This document shows positions 1 through 8,687 of a stretch of 35,491 bases of DNA, one piece after another. The stretch's first letter is position 1. Every line of letters begins with the position of its first letter. The translations under genes and the position numbers were made by a program. This stretch comes from Bacillota bacterium (GTDB lineage: Bacteria; Bacillota; Clostridia; Acetivibrionales; DSM-1351). The stretch is from assembly GCA_023412275.1 (NCBI GenBank), contig JAEYNY010000210.1:1-35491 (forward strand). The letters are read 5' to 3'. The notes under the pieces were generated by a model. It saw nothing but the letters and a program-made list of their open reading frames with translations, ran no database searches and was not told where the DNA came from.

Positions 1-36
1 TTTCTCATCTGATGTAAATTTACGTATTATTTTCAC
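1..36 (-). CDS. start of an unidentified gene running off the left edge
   Basis: On the minus strand a strong ribosome site (AGGAGGAG, about 46-53) lies nine bases before a GTG codon at 36-34, followed by twelve open codons (MKIIRKFTSDEK) to the window edge. The site quality and the open frame suggest a real gene start, but twelve residues are too few to name a family. The regulator at 253-930 lies upstream of it on the same strand. Confidence 0.4.
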   Translation of the reverse strand, partial: MKIIRKFTSDEK

Positions 37-104
37 AAAAATATGCTCCTCCTTTTGATAAACAGTTTTAATTATTTTGTCTGTCTACCATAAGGGGAGC
101 ATAT

Positions 105-207
105 CATCGTGATAGGTTTTCCGGTAAAATATCCGTATTCGCCTATAAAATCTGCAAATATCTTTAACCAAGCTTCCATTGATACAATTTATACTCCTAG
201 TACAGGC
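105..207 (-). repeat. dispersed fold-back repeat, copy A (truncated)
   Basis: This stretch matches the right half of copy D (33572-33664) almost base for base, including the core ggtaaaatatcc, the segment ctttaaccaagcttccattg and the terminus attgatacaatttatactc. The other half, including the opposite terminal inverted repeat, is missing, so the copy is truncated. It lies between the 3' end of the GntR gene and the possible gene start at position 36. Confidence 0.75.
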
Positions 208-252
208 TAAAAAAGATAAAAATTAATTTTGTGACAACTCCTTATAATCCTA

Positions 253-930
253 TTATAGAAAGTAACCCGGATACTTTTCCTTTAGGATATCTGCATGTTG
301 CAATCCGTTATAATGATGCTTTTTAAGTAAGGCATTGCATCCTGTTTTGTCGCCCTTTTCAATTTTGGTCATAATGTCAAAATGCTCTTGGAATACCCTG
401 TTCAACATTTCAGGCTCATACATGGTCAAAAGCCTGAATCTGTTGTAGTGAATTCTGGTCGTACTAATAATATCCCAGATTGTTTCATGGTTTACCGCCT
501 TGAATATAACCTTGTGAAAGTCATTATCAAGTTCCAGAAATTCTTCTATATTGCCTTCATTTTCAACTAAATCTTTCTGCAACCGTATATTCTTTTTTAT
601 TTCAACAGGTAAATCCTTCATTCCGCTGTCGATTATTTCACTCGCAATCTGACATTCGAGAAGGTTTCTCATATAAACACTCTCCTTTACATAGGAAAGG
701 TCTACAAGAGACACAAATGTGCCCTTCTGGGGATATATATCAATCAGCTTTTCATAGGAAAGCCGAATAAAAACTTCTCTTACGGGTGTCCTGCTGACAT
801 TCAGCAGTTCGGATATTTCTGTTTCGCTAATCATTTGACCGGGTTTATATTCAAGATTAAGTATTTTATTTTTAACTTCCATATAAATTACTTCTTTTAA
901 TGGAAGTACATTTCTTTGAAATCTATTCAT
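253..930 (-). CDS. GntR-family regulator, FCD (FadR-like) subfamily
   Basis: 225 residues. The N-terminal third is a winged helix-turn-helix with typical GntR wording (YKPGQMISETEISELLNVSRTPVREVF, here split as YKPGQMISETE and SRTPVREVF, about residues 29-55). The rest is an all-helical FCD effector domain with His and Asp residues of the metal or ligand site. The start follows an AGGAGA ribosome site. It is divergent from the KDPG aldolase and sugar kinase genes, so it probably controls hexuronate or ketodeoxygluconate catabolism, possibly binding KDPG, KDG or a uronate. A palindrome in the aldolase promoter is its likely operator. Family assignment is firm; the effector is inference. The symbol kdgR would fit the context but is not proven. 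Confidence 0.88.
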   Translation of the reverse strand: MNRFQRNVLPLKEVIYMEVKNKILNLEYKPGQMISETEISELLNVSRTPVREVFIRLSYEKLIDIYPQKGTFVSLVDLSYVKESVYMRNLLECQIASEIIDSGMKDLPVEIKKNIRLQKDLVENEGNIEEFLELDNDFHKVIFKAVNHETIWDIISTTRIHYNRFRLLTMYEPEMLNRVFQEHFDIMTKIEKGDKTGCNALLKKHHYNGLQHADILKEKYPGYFL

Positions 931-1062
931 TGTACTCTCCTATAAATGATAAAACTTTAATCAACTCCTGTTCAATTTTAGCACAGTAAGCAGCACATTT
1001 ACAATTTACAGCTGTGCACTTTTATCTTAACTTTAGAGTAATGGGGTATTAAATTTAGTGGA

Positions 1063-1091
1063 TTGACACTCAACTTGTATACTAGTATATT
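1063..1091 (+). promoter_or_regulatory. promoter of the eda-kinase operon with embedded palindromic operator
   Basis: TTGACA (1063-1068), a 17-base spacer and TATATT (1086-1091) make a near-consensus sigma-A promoter. The 12-bp perfect palindrome TATACTAGTATA (1078-1089) overlaps the spacer and the -10 box. Its position fits repression by the divergent GntR regulator, which is an inference. Confidence 0.75.
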
Positions 1092-1137
1092 AATATATAA
1101 GATGTAGTTATTCAATATTTTTTGATGAGGTAATATT

Positions 1138-1779
1138 ATGGATAAGAATGAAGTGCTGAAAAAGATTTGCGATTGCGGTGTTGTTGCTGTTGTCAGGGCT
1201 GATAGCTCTGAACAGGCCATGAAAATAGCTGACTCCTGCATAGAGGCGGGAATCAATGCCATTGAAATAACCTTTACGGTAAATGGTGCACTAGATGTAA
1301 TTAAGGAGTTGGCAAAGTCAAATAAGGACAATAAGATTCTCATCGGAGCAGGTACTATTCTTGACCCTGAGACAGCAAGAGCAGCAATTCTTGCAGGGGC
1401 TCAGTTTGTTGTAAGCCCTTGCCTGAACAAAGAGGTTGTTAAGGTTTGCAACAGATATCAGGTAGCTTGTATGCCCGGAGCCATGACTGTCAAAGAGGCT
1501 GTTGAGTGCTTGGAGGCAGGTGCTGATATTGTAAAGGTATTCCCGGGAGAACTTTTTGGCCCTGCCATTATCAAGGCATTCAGAGGACCGTTGCCTCAGA
1601 TTAAACTTATGCCTACCGGAGGAGTAAACCTTGAAAACACAGCAGAATGGATAAAAGCCGGAAGTGTTGCTGTAGGAGTTGGCGGAAATTTAACTGCTGG
1701 AGCTAAAAAAGGTGACTATGAGTCAATCGTTACTATAGGCAAACAGTTTATTGAAAAGGTAAAGCAGGCTAGGGCATGA
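1138..1779 (+). CDS. eda: 2-dehydro-3-deoxy-phosphogluconate (KDPG/KHG) aldolase
   Basis: 213 residues, the normal length for this class I aldolase. It cleaves KDPG to pyruvate and glyceraldehyde 3-phosphate in the cytoplasm. Visible family motifs are VVAVVRADS near the N-terminus, the EITFTVNGA strand with the catalytic glutamate, GAGTILDPE, the QFVVSPCLN segment, ADIVKVFPGE with the Schiff-base lysine, and the phosphate loop LMPTGGVNLEN. The start ATG follows GATGAGG by seven bases. The kinase gene follows 33 bp downstream, so the two probably form one operon that finishes hexuronate breakdown to central metabolism. Identification is firm. Confidence 0.95.
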   Translation: MDKNEVLKKICDCGVVAVVRADSSEQAMKIADSCIEAGINAIEITFTVNGALDVIKELAKSNKDNKILIGAGTILDPETARAAILAGAQFVVSPCLNKEVVKVCNRYQVACMPGAMTVKEAVECLEAGADIVKVFPGELFGPAIIKAFRGPLPQIKLMPTGGVNLENTAEWIKAGSVAVGVGGNLTAGAKKGDYESIVTIGKQFIEKVKQARA

Positions 1780-1812
1780 AAGTGATTCTACACATCAAAT
1801 AATGAGGCTATT

Positions 1813-2913
1813 ATGTCTATTCTGAATTTAAAACCTGAAGGAAGTTATACATATGATTGTATTTCTCTTGGAGAAGTAATGCTAAGACTTGATCCGGGAG
1901 ATGGAAGAATAAGAAACAGCAGAGAATTCAAAGCGTGGGAAGGTGGAGGAGAATACAATGTATCCCGTGGACTTCGCAAGTGCTTTGGAATGAAATGTGC
2001 TGTTGTTACTGCTTTTGCTGATAATGATATAGGAAAGCTTATTGAAGACTTGATTCTACAAGGCGGAGTTGATACCTCTCTCGTTAAATGGATACCTTTT
2101 GATGGCATTGGCAGGGCTGTAAGAAACGGACTGAATTTTACAGAAAAAGGCTTTGGAATCAGAGCTGCCCTCGGTGTTTCCGACAGAGCAAACACTGCGG
2201 CATCACAGTTGAAGGCCGGGGACATTGACTGGGAATATATTTTCGGTAAACTGGGAGCAAGATGGTTCCACACAGGCGGAATTTTTGCAGCATTGTCTGA
2301 GACTACACCTGAGGTAGTTATTGAGGCCGTTAAAACTGCAAAGAAGTACAATACTATTGTATCCTATGACTTAAACTACAGACCTTCTCTCTGGAACTAT
2401 ATCGGAGGGAACAAGAAGGCACAGGAAGTAAACAAGGAGATTGCAAAGTATATAGATGTAATGATTGGAAATGAAGAGGACTTTACTCAATGTCTGGGTT
2501 TTGAGGTTGAAGGCAATGACAAAAATCTCAAAGAACTTGATATAGAAGGCTACAAAAAAATGATAGACAGGGTTGTCAAAGAATATCCTAATTTGAAAGT
2601 AGTTGCAACAACATTAAGAGGAGTTAAAACTGCTACTGTTAATGACTGGCGTGCAATATGCTGGGCGGATGGCACTATTTACAAGTCCATCGAATTCCCG
2701 GGACTTGAGATTTATGACAGGGTAGGCGGAGGAGACAGCTTTGCATCGGGCTTGGTTTATGGACTGATGAAAACAGGAGATGCTCAGAAGGCTGTAAACT
2801 ATGGCGTTGCACACGGGGCACTTGCAATGACTACTCCCGGTGATACTTCCATGGCAAATCTAAAGGAAGTTGAAAGTGTTATGAAAGGGCAGAGTGCCAG
2901 AGTAGTAAGATAA
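1813..2913 (+). CDS. kdgK: PfkB-family sugar kinase, probably 2-dehydro-3-deoxygluconokinase
   Basis: 366 residues of ribokinase/PfkB fold. The N-terminal substrate region (SLGEVMLRLDPG, then GGGEYNVSRGL) and the C-terminal signature (DRVGGGDSFASG, with the catalytic Asp of GxGD) are intact. The protein is somewhat longer than the usual 310-340 residues of KDG kinases, through insertions in the middle. A TGAGG ribosome site precedes the ATG. Because it follows the KDPG aldolase at once, phosphorylation of KDG to KDPG is the most economical role. Substrate specificity is inferred from the neighbour, not from unique residues. Confidence 0.85.
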   Translation: MSILNLKPEGSYTYDCISLGEVMLRLDPGDGRIRNSREFKAWEGGGEYNVSRGLRKCFGMKCAVVTAFADNDIGKLIEDLILQGGVDTSLVKWIPFDGIGRAVRNGLNFTEKGFGIRAALGVSDRANTAASQLKAGDIDWEYIFGKLGARWFHTGGIFAALSETTPEVVIEAVKTAKKYNTIVSYDLNYRPSLWNYIGGNKKAQEVNKEIAKYIDVMIGNEEDFTQCLGFEVEGNDKNLKELDIEGYKKMIDRVVKEYPNLKVVATTLRGVKTATVNDWRAICWADGTIYKSIEFPGLEIYDRVGGGDSFASGLVYGLMKTGDAQKAVNYGVAHGALAMTTPGDTSMANLKEVESVMKGQSARVVR

Positions 2914-3005
2914 TTGAATTCCGTTTCTCGGTATAGTATATTGGTAATTGAATACACTTTTACTATGGGTTTAGAACAATATTAAACCATAAGGAGGAAT
3001 TTTGC

Positions 3006-3377
3006 ATGGCTGAAACAAATAGTATTCTGGCATGGACTCTGGTATCTGAATGTCCTATCCCTGAAGACGTTAACGATCTGATGGTTGAGGGAGAAGTGGC
3101 AGTAGCTGCGTATAAAACATTCCGTGATACCGCAGTTTTCACCAATAAGAGGCTTATTGTAAGGGATGCACAGGGACTAACCGGTAAAAAGGTTGAGGTG
3201 TACTCTTTACCGTATTCATCCATTAATATGTGGTCAACAGAAAATGCAGGAAGATTTTTGGATTTTAATGCTGAAGTTGAGTTGTGGACTCGGGCTGGTC
3301 ATATTAAAATAAATCTGCAAAAAGGTGTTGATATAAGGAAGTTTGACAAGCTTATAGCAAATGCTCTGCTTAAATAA
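3006..3377 (+). CDS. bacterial PH-domain protein
   Basis: 123 residues with no signal peptide or membrane segment. The strand pattern and wording (AYKTFRDTAVFTNKRLIV, then GKKVEVYSLPYSSINMWSTE, and a C-terminal helix ending KLIANALLK) fit the bacterial pleckstrin-homology domain family related to Bacillus YvbH-type proteins. The molecular role of this family is largely unknown. A perfect AAGGAGG site precedes the ATG by about eight bases, suggesting good expression. It stands alone after the kinase gene and before repeat copy B. Confidence 0.75.
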   Translation: MAETNSILAWTLVSECPIPEDVNDLMVEGEVAVAAYKTFRDTAVFTNKRLIVRDAQGLTGKKVEVYSLPYSSINMWSTENAGRFLDFNAEVELWTRAGHIKINLQKGVDIRKFDKLIANALLK

Positions 3378-3425
3378 CATTTAGCAAAAAATAAATGGGT
3401 TATCGCAAATAATTTTTAACTTTTT

Positions 3426-3667
3426 AACCTGTACTCAGGAGTATAAATTGTATCAATGGAAGCTTGGTTAAAGATATTTGCAGAAGTTTATAGGCGAAGA
3501 TGGATATTTTACCGGAAAACCTATACGATATAGGTTTTAGCGACACAATGAATCACGGACGATGAATGTGAGCGACGGTAAAATATCCTAAGATGAGCCG
3601 CTAGAAACTCTTGCAAATATCTTGGAAGCAATCATTGATATAATTTTATACGGGAGTATCAGTGTTA
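3426..3667 (+). repeat. dispersed fold-back repeat, copy B (full length)
   Basis: About 240 bp. The ends are an imperfect terminal inverted repeat (left GTATAAATTGTATCAATGGA; right is its near complement around 3633-3655). The interior is also self-complementary: agatatttgcagaagttt near 3472 against aaactcttgcaaatatct near 3605, and ggatattttaccg near 3502 against cggtaaaatatcc near 3576. A central hairpin AAACCTATACGATATAGGTTT lies at about 3518-3538. It fills the gap between the convergent PH-domain gene and hydE and could act as a two-way terminator. No reading frame of note lies inside. Confidence 0.85.
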
Positions 3668-3685
3668 AAACAGAAAAACTTTCTG

Positions 3686-4723
3686 TTATTCCTTATAATC
3701 TCCTCGGTCCACAACAAGCTCATAACCGATTTTCTGCATACGGTTTTGAAGGCAGAACCTGCATTCTGCTGCTTCTTCTCCGGTGCATATCTTGTTGTCA
3801 TACAAAGCATATTTTTTTCTGACAGAAACAGGTGAAAGGTTTGGCATTACAACGTTTGCCCCTGCCAGTATACCCATTTCACGTCCCTTTGAATCAATTG
3901 TTCCCAACGCAGTTGTTGCAGGTATAAGGGCTTTTGGGTTCATTAGCCTTAATATTCCTATAAGTATAAGTGTCAATTCAAGGCTACCTTGTTTTTCGTT
4001 TAAAAACCGTGTGTCCTTATGTGGGATGAAAGGCCCTATCCCAATCATATGGGGCTTAAATTCCTTTATAAACAGTAAGTCCTCTACTATGTTCTCCATT
4101 GTTTGGAATGGAGAGCCTACCATAAAGCCGGTTCCTACCTGAAACCCGATTTCTTTTAGATTATACAGGCATTGCTTTCTTTCAGCCAATGAAAGTTCTG
4201 TGGGATGGAGCTTGTTGTAATGCTCGTCCGTTGCCGTCTCATGACGCAACAGATAGCGGTCAGCTCCGGCCTCGAAAAATCTTTTGTAGGATTCGTAGCT
4301 GTGTTCACCTATTGACAGAGTTATGGCACAGTCCGGGTACGCTGATTTAATGCCTTTAATTATTTCAACAATTTTGTCTTCTGAATAATATCCATCCTCA
4401 CCACCCTGTAAAACGTAGGTTCTGAAACCAAGTTCGTACCCTGTTTCACAGCATGAGAGGATTTCTTCCATACTTAATCTGTATCTGTCTGCATTTTTAT
4501 TACTTCTGCTGATACCGCAGTAATAACAATCGTTTTTACAAAAATTAGTAAACTCTATTAAACCCCTTGTATAAATGGAGTTACCAAAATGGCTTCTGGA
4601 AACTGAACGTGCTTTTTCAAACAGATATTCGCTTATATCTGGATTGAAATTGTTTAGTAAAAGGAGTAGTTCACTTCTTTCAAGCCCATGTGTTTCATAT
4701 AGTTTATCGATTAATTCCTTCAT
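3686..4723 (-). CDS. hydE: [FeFe]-hydrogenase maturase HydE, radical SAM
   Basis: 345 residues, normal for HydE. It is a radical-SAM enzyme needed to build the diiron subcluster of the H-cluster; recent work places its action after HydG. The radical-SAM triad is C62-x3-C66-x2-C69 (CKNDCYYC), followed by the GGEDGYY loop. A second C-terminal cysteine set, CTGEEAAECRFC, keeps the C-x7-C-x2-C spacing known in Thermotoga HydE. The start follows AGGAGG. It is the last gene of a minus-strand run after coaC (56 bp gap). The hydrogenase subunits lie at 11.0-15.1 kb and the other maturases at 25.7-28.3 kb, so the system is complete but scattered. Confidence 0.95.
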   Translation of the reverse strand: MKELIDKLYETHGLERSELLLLLNNFNPDISEYLFEKARSVSRSHFGNSIYTRGLIEFTNFCKNDCYYCGISRSNKNADRYRLSMEEILSCCETGYELGFRTYVLQGGEDGYYSEDKIVEIIKGIKSAYPDCAITLSIGEHSYESYKRFFEAGADRYLLRHETATDEHYNKLHPTELSLAERKQCLYNLKEIGFQVGTGFMVGSPFQTMENIVEDLLFIKEFKPHMIGIGPFIPHKDTRFLNEKQGSLELTLILIGILRLMNPKALIPATTALGTIDSKGREMGILAGANVVMPNLSPVSVRKKYALYDNKICTGEEAAECRFCLQNRMQKIGYELVVDRGDYKE

Positions 4724-4779
4724 TGAAAGGCCTCCTGATTTATTTTAACAATGCTACAATATATATACCACCATTGGAG

Positions 4780-5316
4780 TTATTTAAAATATGTTTCTAC
4801 AGTATTTACTATAGTTTCAACGTCAGCCAATGCACCCTTCCCAAGGTCTCCGCAGGCAAGAACAGCCTCTTTGGGATCAATAAACCTGTAACCCAATTCC
4901 GAAAGAGTTCTGATATTTCGTTGAACAATTGGATTGTTGTACATGTTGGTATTCATGGCAGGGCAAATGTAGACCGGAATATTGTTCATTGCCATTACTA
5001 CCGTTGTCAGCATATCATCGGCGATACCGGAGGCAATTTTGCCTATCAGGTTAGCACTGGCAGGAGCAATCAGACACAAGTCCGCTTTCTTTGCAAGAGA
5101 TATGTGCTTTATTTCTTTAGGTGTAATCTCCTCAAACATGTTCCAGTAAACCTTATTTTTGGTCAGGGATTGAAAGGTAAGGGGAGTAATAAATTCCATT
5201 GCACTCTTTGTCATAATAACATCAACGTTGTAACCACGCTTGGTCAGTATATTTGCTATATCGGCCCCTTTGTAGGCTGCGATACTTCCTGTCACTCCAA
5301 GAATAATATTTTTCAT
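4780..5316 (-). CDS. coaC: phosphopantothenoylcysteine decarboxylase (CoaC, separate protein)
   Basis: 178 residues of flavoprotein (HFCD) fold. It decarboxylates 4'-phosphopantothenoylcysteine in coenzyme A synthesis using FMN. Motifs: ILGVTGSIAAYKGADI at the N-terminus, HISLAKKADLCLIAPASANLIGK split around the catalytic His (HISLAKKADL), PAMNTNMYNNP (the PxMNxxM motif), and ACGDLGKGALAD with the conserved cysteine loop. I take the ATG at 5316, preceded by GGGAGGG, rather than an upstream codon that would add 15 residues. The coaB stop codon lies one base before this ATG, indicating coupled translation. The two domains are usually fused in one CoaBC protein; here they are separate. Confidence 0.9.
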   Translation of the reverse strand: MKNIILGVTGSIAAYKGADIANILTKRGYNVDVIMTKSAMEFITPLTFQSLTKNKVYWNMFEEITPKEIKHISLAKKADLCLIAPASANLIGKIASGIADDMLTTVVMAMNNIPVYICPAMNTNMYNNPIVQRNIRTLSELGYRFIDPKEAVLACGDLGKGALADVETIVNTVETYFK

Positions 5317-5317
5317 T

Positions 5318-6172
5318 CTAAACCCTCCCTTTGCCCAAAGTAATTTCAATAGAGTGAGCAACTATTGCAGCTGCTATTTGTGCTTTTGTTTCATAGGTCA
5401 GGTACGACTTATCCTTGAAGATCAGATGCCCTGTATGACTGTCATTGTTAATTCGGCTCATATCATTTGCCAGTACCATTTCACAATTGTTTCTCTCAAG
5501 GAGGCTGTATCCGATGTCTATTAACTCTTCTTCAGCTACGTTACTCAATAGCTTAAAGCCTACAAGTGTTGTTTCCGGTTGAAATTTTTTAATCATTCCA
5601 ATGATTTTAGGAGTCTTTTTCAGACTTATTATAAGGTCTTTTATATCGGAACTAAGCTTATTTTCATTATTAATTGCTGAGTTGTTAAAAACATAGTTGG
5701 TTATGTTTGTAGCAAGGTCTTTTGGAGACAGAGCTGCGATTTTCTCGGGATTCTCAAGAATATAGCTTCCAATGGATTTGCAAATACTGGCCTTAGTTGT
5801 AACGCAATCAACACCGTAGTCGCTTACTGCCATAGAGTGAACCACTATATCAACAATGTGGCTGGTAAGGATTTCTTCCAGCATAGATGCAAGCTGTGCT
5901 ACACTTTCTATCCTAATTATACTTACTTTATCTGATGAAGGTACAACTGCACTTTGTCCGCAGACATAGTAAATCTTTTCTATAGAAATACTTTTACAAT
6001 TCAAAAAAGCCTCTGCTATTGCAGTCCCTAATCGTCCGGTGGAATTGTTTGAAATAGCTCTAACGTCATCGATTTTTTCAGTTGTTCCACCTGCTGTAAT
6101 CAACACAACCAATCTGTTCACATCCTCACTATTTGCTGTCTTTTTGTGTACTTGTTGAATATACTTTAACAT
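5318..6172 (-). CDS. coaB: phosphopantothenate-cysteine ligase (CoaB), monofunctional streptococcal/enterococcal-like type
   Basis: Up to 284 residues. Family wording: VVLITAGGTTEKIDDVR and NNSTGRLG near the N-terminus, VVHSMAVSDYG in the middle, KKTPKIIGMIKKF and LVGFKLLSNV, then LANDMS. HSMAVSDY and the KKTPKII block resemble the free-standing CoaB of streptococci and enterococci more than the ligase half of fused CoaBC. No good ribosome site precedes the ATG at 6172. A TTG at 6112 lies near GAGG and would start the protein directly at the first strand (VVLITAGG), so the first 20 residues are doubtful. A 30-40 residue insertion about residues 130-170 makes it longer than the streptococcal enzymes. 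It is coupled to coaC, with hydE downstream. Confidence 0.85.
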   Translation of the reverse strand: MLKYIQQVHKKTANSEDVNRLVVLITAGGTTEKIDDVRAISNNSTGRLGTAIAEAFLNCKSISIEKIYYVCGQSAVVPSSDKVSIIRIESVAQLASMLEEILTSHIVDIVVHSMAVSDYGVDCVTTKASICKSIGSYILENPEKIAALSPKDLATNITNYVFNNSAINNENKLSSDIKDLIISLKKTPKIIGMIKKFQPETTLVGFKLLSNVAEEELIDIGYSLLERNNCEMVLANDMSRINNDSHTGHLIFKDKSYLTYETKAQIAAAIVAHSIEITLGKGRV

Positions 6173-6215
6173 TTATAATGTGTTATTTCAATGGCGGCAG
6201 AACAAACATAACAAA

Positions 6216-6262
6216 GCAAAAGGCAGAAGAACGCCTTCTTACAGCTTTCATCTGCCTTTTGC
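6216..6262 (-). terminator. hairpin terminator after cysK
   Basis: A 12-bp perfect stem (gcaaaaggcaga 6216-6227 with tctgccttttgc 6251-6262) holds a smaller inner hairpin. It lies just past the cysK stop on the minus strand and is followed there by a T-rich run. Confidence 0.7.
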
Positions 6263-6288
6263 CTGGTGATTTTAATTTATTGAGTTTA

Positions 6289-7221
<933 letters not shown>

Positions 7222-7273
7222 GTTTAATACACTCCTTTTATATTAGTTTAATGTAATTATCAACGAGTTATGC

Positions 7274-7314
7274 ATATAGGAAATCGGTATACATATTTCA
7301 TATATTTCCTATAT
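7274..7314. promoter_or_regulatory. 11-bp inverted repeat in the cysK leader
   Basis: ATATAGGAAAT (7274-7284) and ATTTCCTATAT (7304-7314) are exact complements separated by 19 bases, 30 bp centre to centre. They fall just downstream of the predicted cysK start site, inside the untranslated leader. Either a protein operator (for example a CymR/Rrf2-type cysteine regulator) or an RNA hairpin is possible. Confidence 0.5.
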
Positions 7315-7329
7315 AATTAGTATGTATTA

Positions 7330-7358
7330 ATTATATTCCTCGTATATTTAAATGTCAA
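7330..7358 (-). promoter_or_regulatory. cysK promoter
   Basis: On the minus strand TTGACA (7358-7353), 17 bases and TATAAT (7335-7330) form an exact sigma-A consensus. Transcription would begin near 7323, giving a leader of about 100 bases. Confidence 0.8.
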
Positions 7359-7406
7359 TATCTTTTGAATTAATAATAATATTTTTCATATATGTTTAGT
7401 ATGATA

Positions 7407-7435
7407 TTGACTTTAATTTTCTAACAATGTAAGAT
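7407..7435 (+). promoter_or_regulatory. promoter of the C-S lyase gene
   Basis: TTGACT (7407-7412), 17 bases, TAAGAT (7430-7435). It lies about 35 bp upstream of the start codon, back to back with the cysK promoter. Confidence 0.6.
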
Positions 7436-7470
7436 TAAAGGAATTAATTTAAGTGTAAAGGAGGTTATTT

Positions 7471-8646
7471 ATGAACTATAACTTTGACGAAGTAATTGAC
7501 AGGAAAAATACCAATTCAGTTAAGCATGACTTCCATGGGAGAAACGGAATGCCTGATGATGCAATACCTTTGTGGGTTGCAGATATGGATTTCAGAACAC
7601 CGGCCCCTGTCATAGAGGCACTGGTAAAATCAGGTAAACACGGTATATTCGGATACTCTGAAACAAGGGAGGATTATTTTCTGGTCCTCCAAAAGTGGTT
7701 TATGGACAACTATGATTGGGAAATACACCCGTCATGGCTTGTTAAAACACCCGGTGTTGTTTTTGCAATTGCCATGGCCGTCAGGACATTGACTGACAAA
7801 GGTGATGCGGTTATGATTCAGAGACCCGTGTATTATCCTTTTTCAAACGTAATAATTGATAATGAACGAACTCTTGTAAATAATCCTCTTATATATAACG
7901 AGGGAACCTATTCTATAGATTTTGAAGATTTTGAGACCAAAATAATAGCGAACGGTGTCAAATTGTTCATTCTGTGCAATCCCCATAATCCGGTAGGCAG
8001 AGTATGGACAAAAGAGGAGCTTATAAGACTGGGAGATATTTGCCTGAAGCATGGTGTTACAGTTGTGGCAGATGAAATTCACGCGGATTTTATTTATAAC
8101 GGGTACAGACATCAGGTGTTTGCAAATATAAAGCCTGAATTTGCCGATATTACTATTACATGTACCGCTCCCAGTAAGACCTTTAACCTTGCGGGACTGC
8201 AAGTGTCCAATATCATAATAAGTAACAGAGAACTTAAGAAAGCAATAAAGAATGAAATTAACAATATCGGACATGGTCAAATAAATACTATGGGAATTGT
8301 TGCCTGTAAAGCAGCTTATGAGCATGGTTATGAATGGCTGCAACAGCTAAAGGCTTATCTGGCGGGAAACTTGTCATTTGTCAGAAACTTTCTTGCAGAA
8401 AGATTGCCACAGGTGAAGCTTGTGGAGCCACAGGGAACTTATCTGATATGGCTGGATTTTAAAAAGCTTGGGTTAACTGAAGCGGAACTTGAAAAACTTA
8501 TAGTAAGTGATGCAAAGCTGTGGCTTGATGGCGGGACAATGTTCGGGGAAGAGGGAAAAGGCTTTCAAAGGATAAATATTGCCTGTCCAAGAGTGATACT
8601 GGAAAAGGCTTTTTTACAGCTTGAAGCCGCTGTAAATCGACTATAA
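7471..8646 (+). CDS. MalY/PatB-type cystathionine beta-lyase (C-S lyase)
   Basis: 391 residues of aminotransferase class I/II fold. The MalY/PatB signature PLWVADMDF is at the N-terminus. Further motifs are FGYSE, LCNPHNPVGRVW and the PLP lysine K236 in APSKTFNLAGLQ. Members cleave cystathionine or cysteine to a thiol or sulfide, pyruvate and ammonia in the cytoplasm. A full AAAGGAGG site precedes the ATG. Because it is divergent from cysK, a sulfur-amino-acid role is likely. Whether it works mainly as a cystathionine lyase or a cysteine desulfhydrase cannot be told from sequence alone. Confidence 0.88.
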   Translation: MNYNFDEVIDRKNTNSVKHDFHGRNGMPDDAIPLWVADMDFRTPAPVIEALVKSGKHGIFGYSETREDYFLVLQKWFMDNYDWEIHPSWLVKTPGVVFAIAMAVRTLTDKGDAVMIQRPVYYPFSNVIIDNERTLVNNPLIYNEGTYSIDFEDFETKIIANGVKLFILCNPHNPVGRVWTKEELIRLGDICLKHGVTVVADEIHADFIYNGYRHQVFANIKPEFADITITCTAPSKTFNLAGLQVSNIIISNRELKKAIKNEINNIGHGQINTMGIVACKAAYEHGYEWLQQLKAYLAGNLSFVRNFLAERLPQVKLVEPQGTYLIWLDFKKLGLTEAELEKLIVSDAKLWLDGGTMFGEEGKGFQRINIACPRVILEKAFLQLEAAVNRL

Positions 8647-8687
8647 TATATGTATCTATAAATTTTTTTTTAAGAGGTGGAATAAGT

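Noticed and set aside
4690..5343. 217-codon plus-strand open frame antisense to coaC
   Set aside because: It lies entirely opposite firmly identified coaC/hydE sequence, lacks a ribosome site and has no recognisable protein features.
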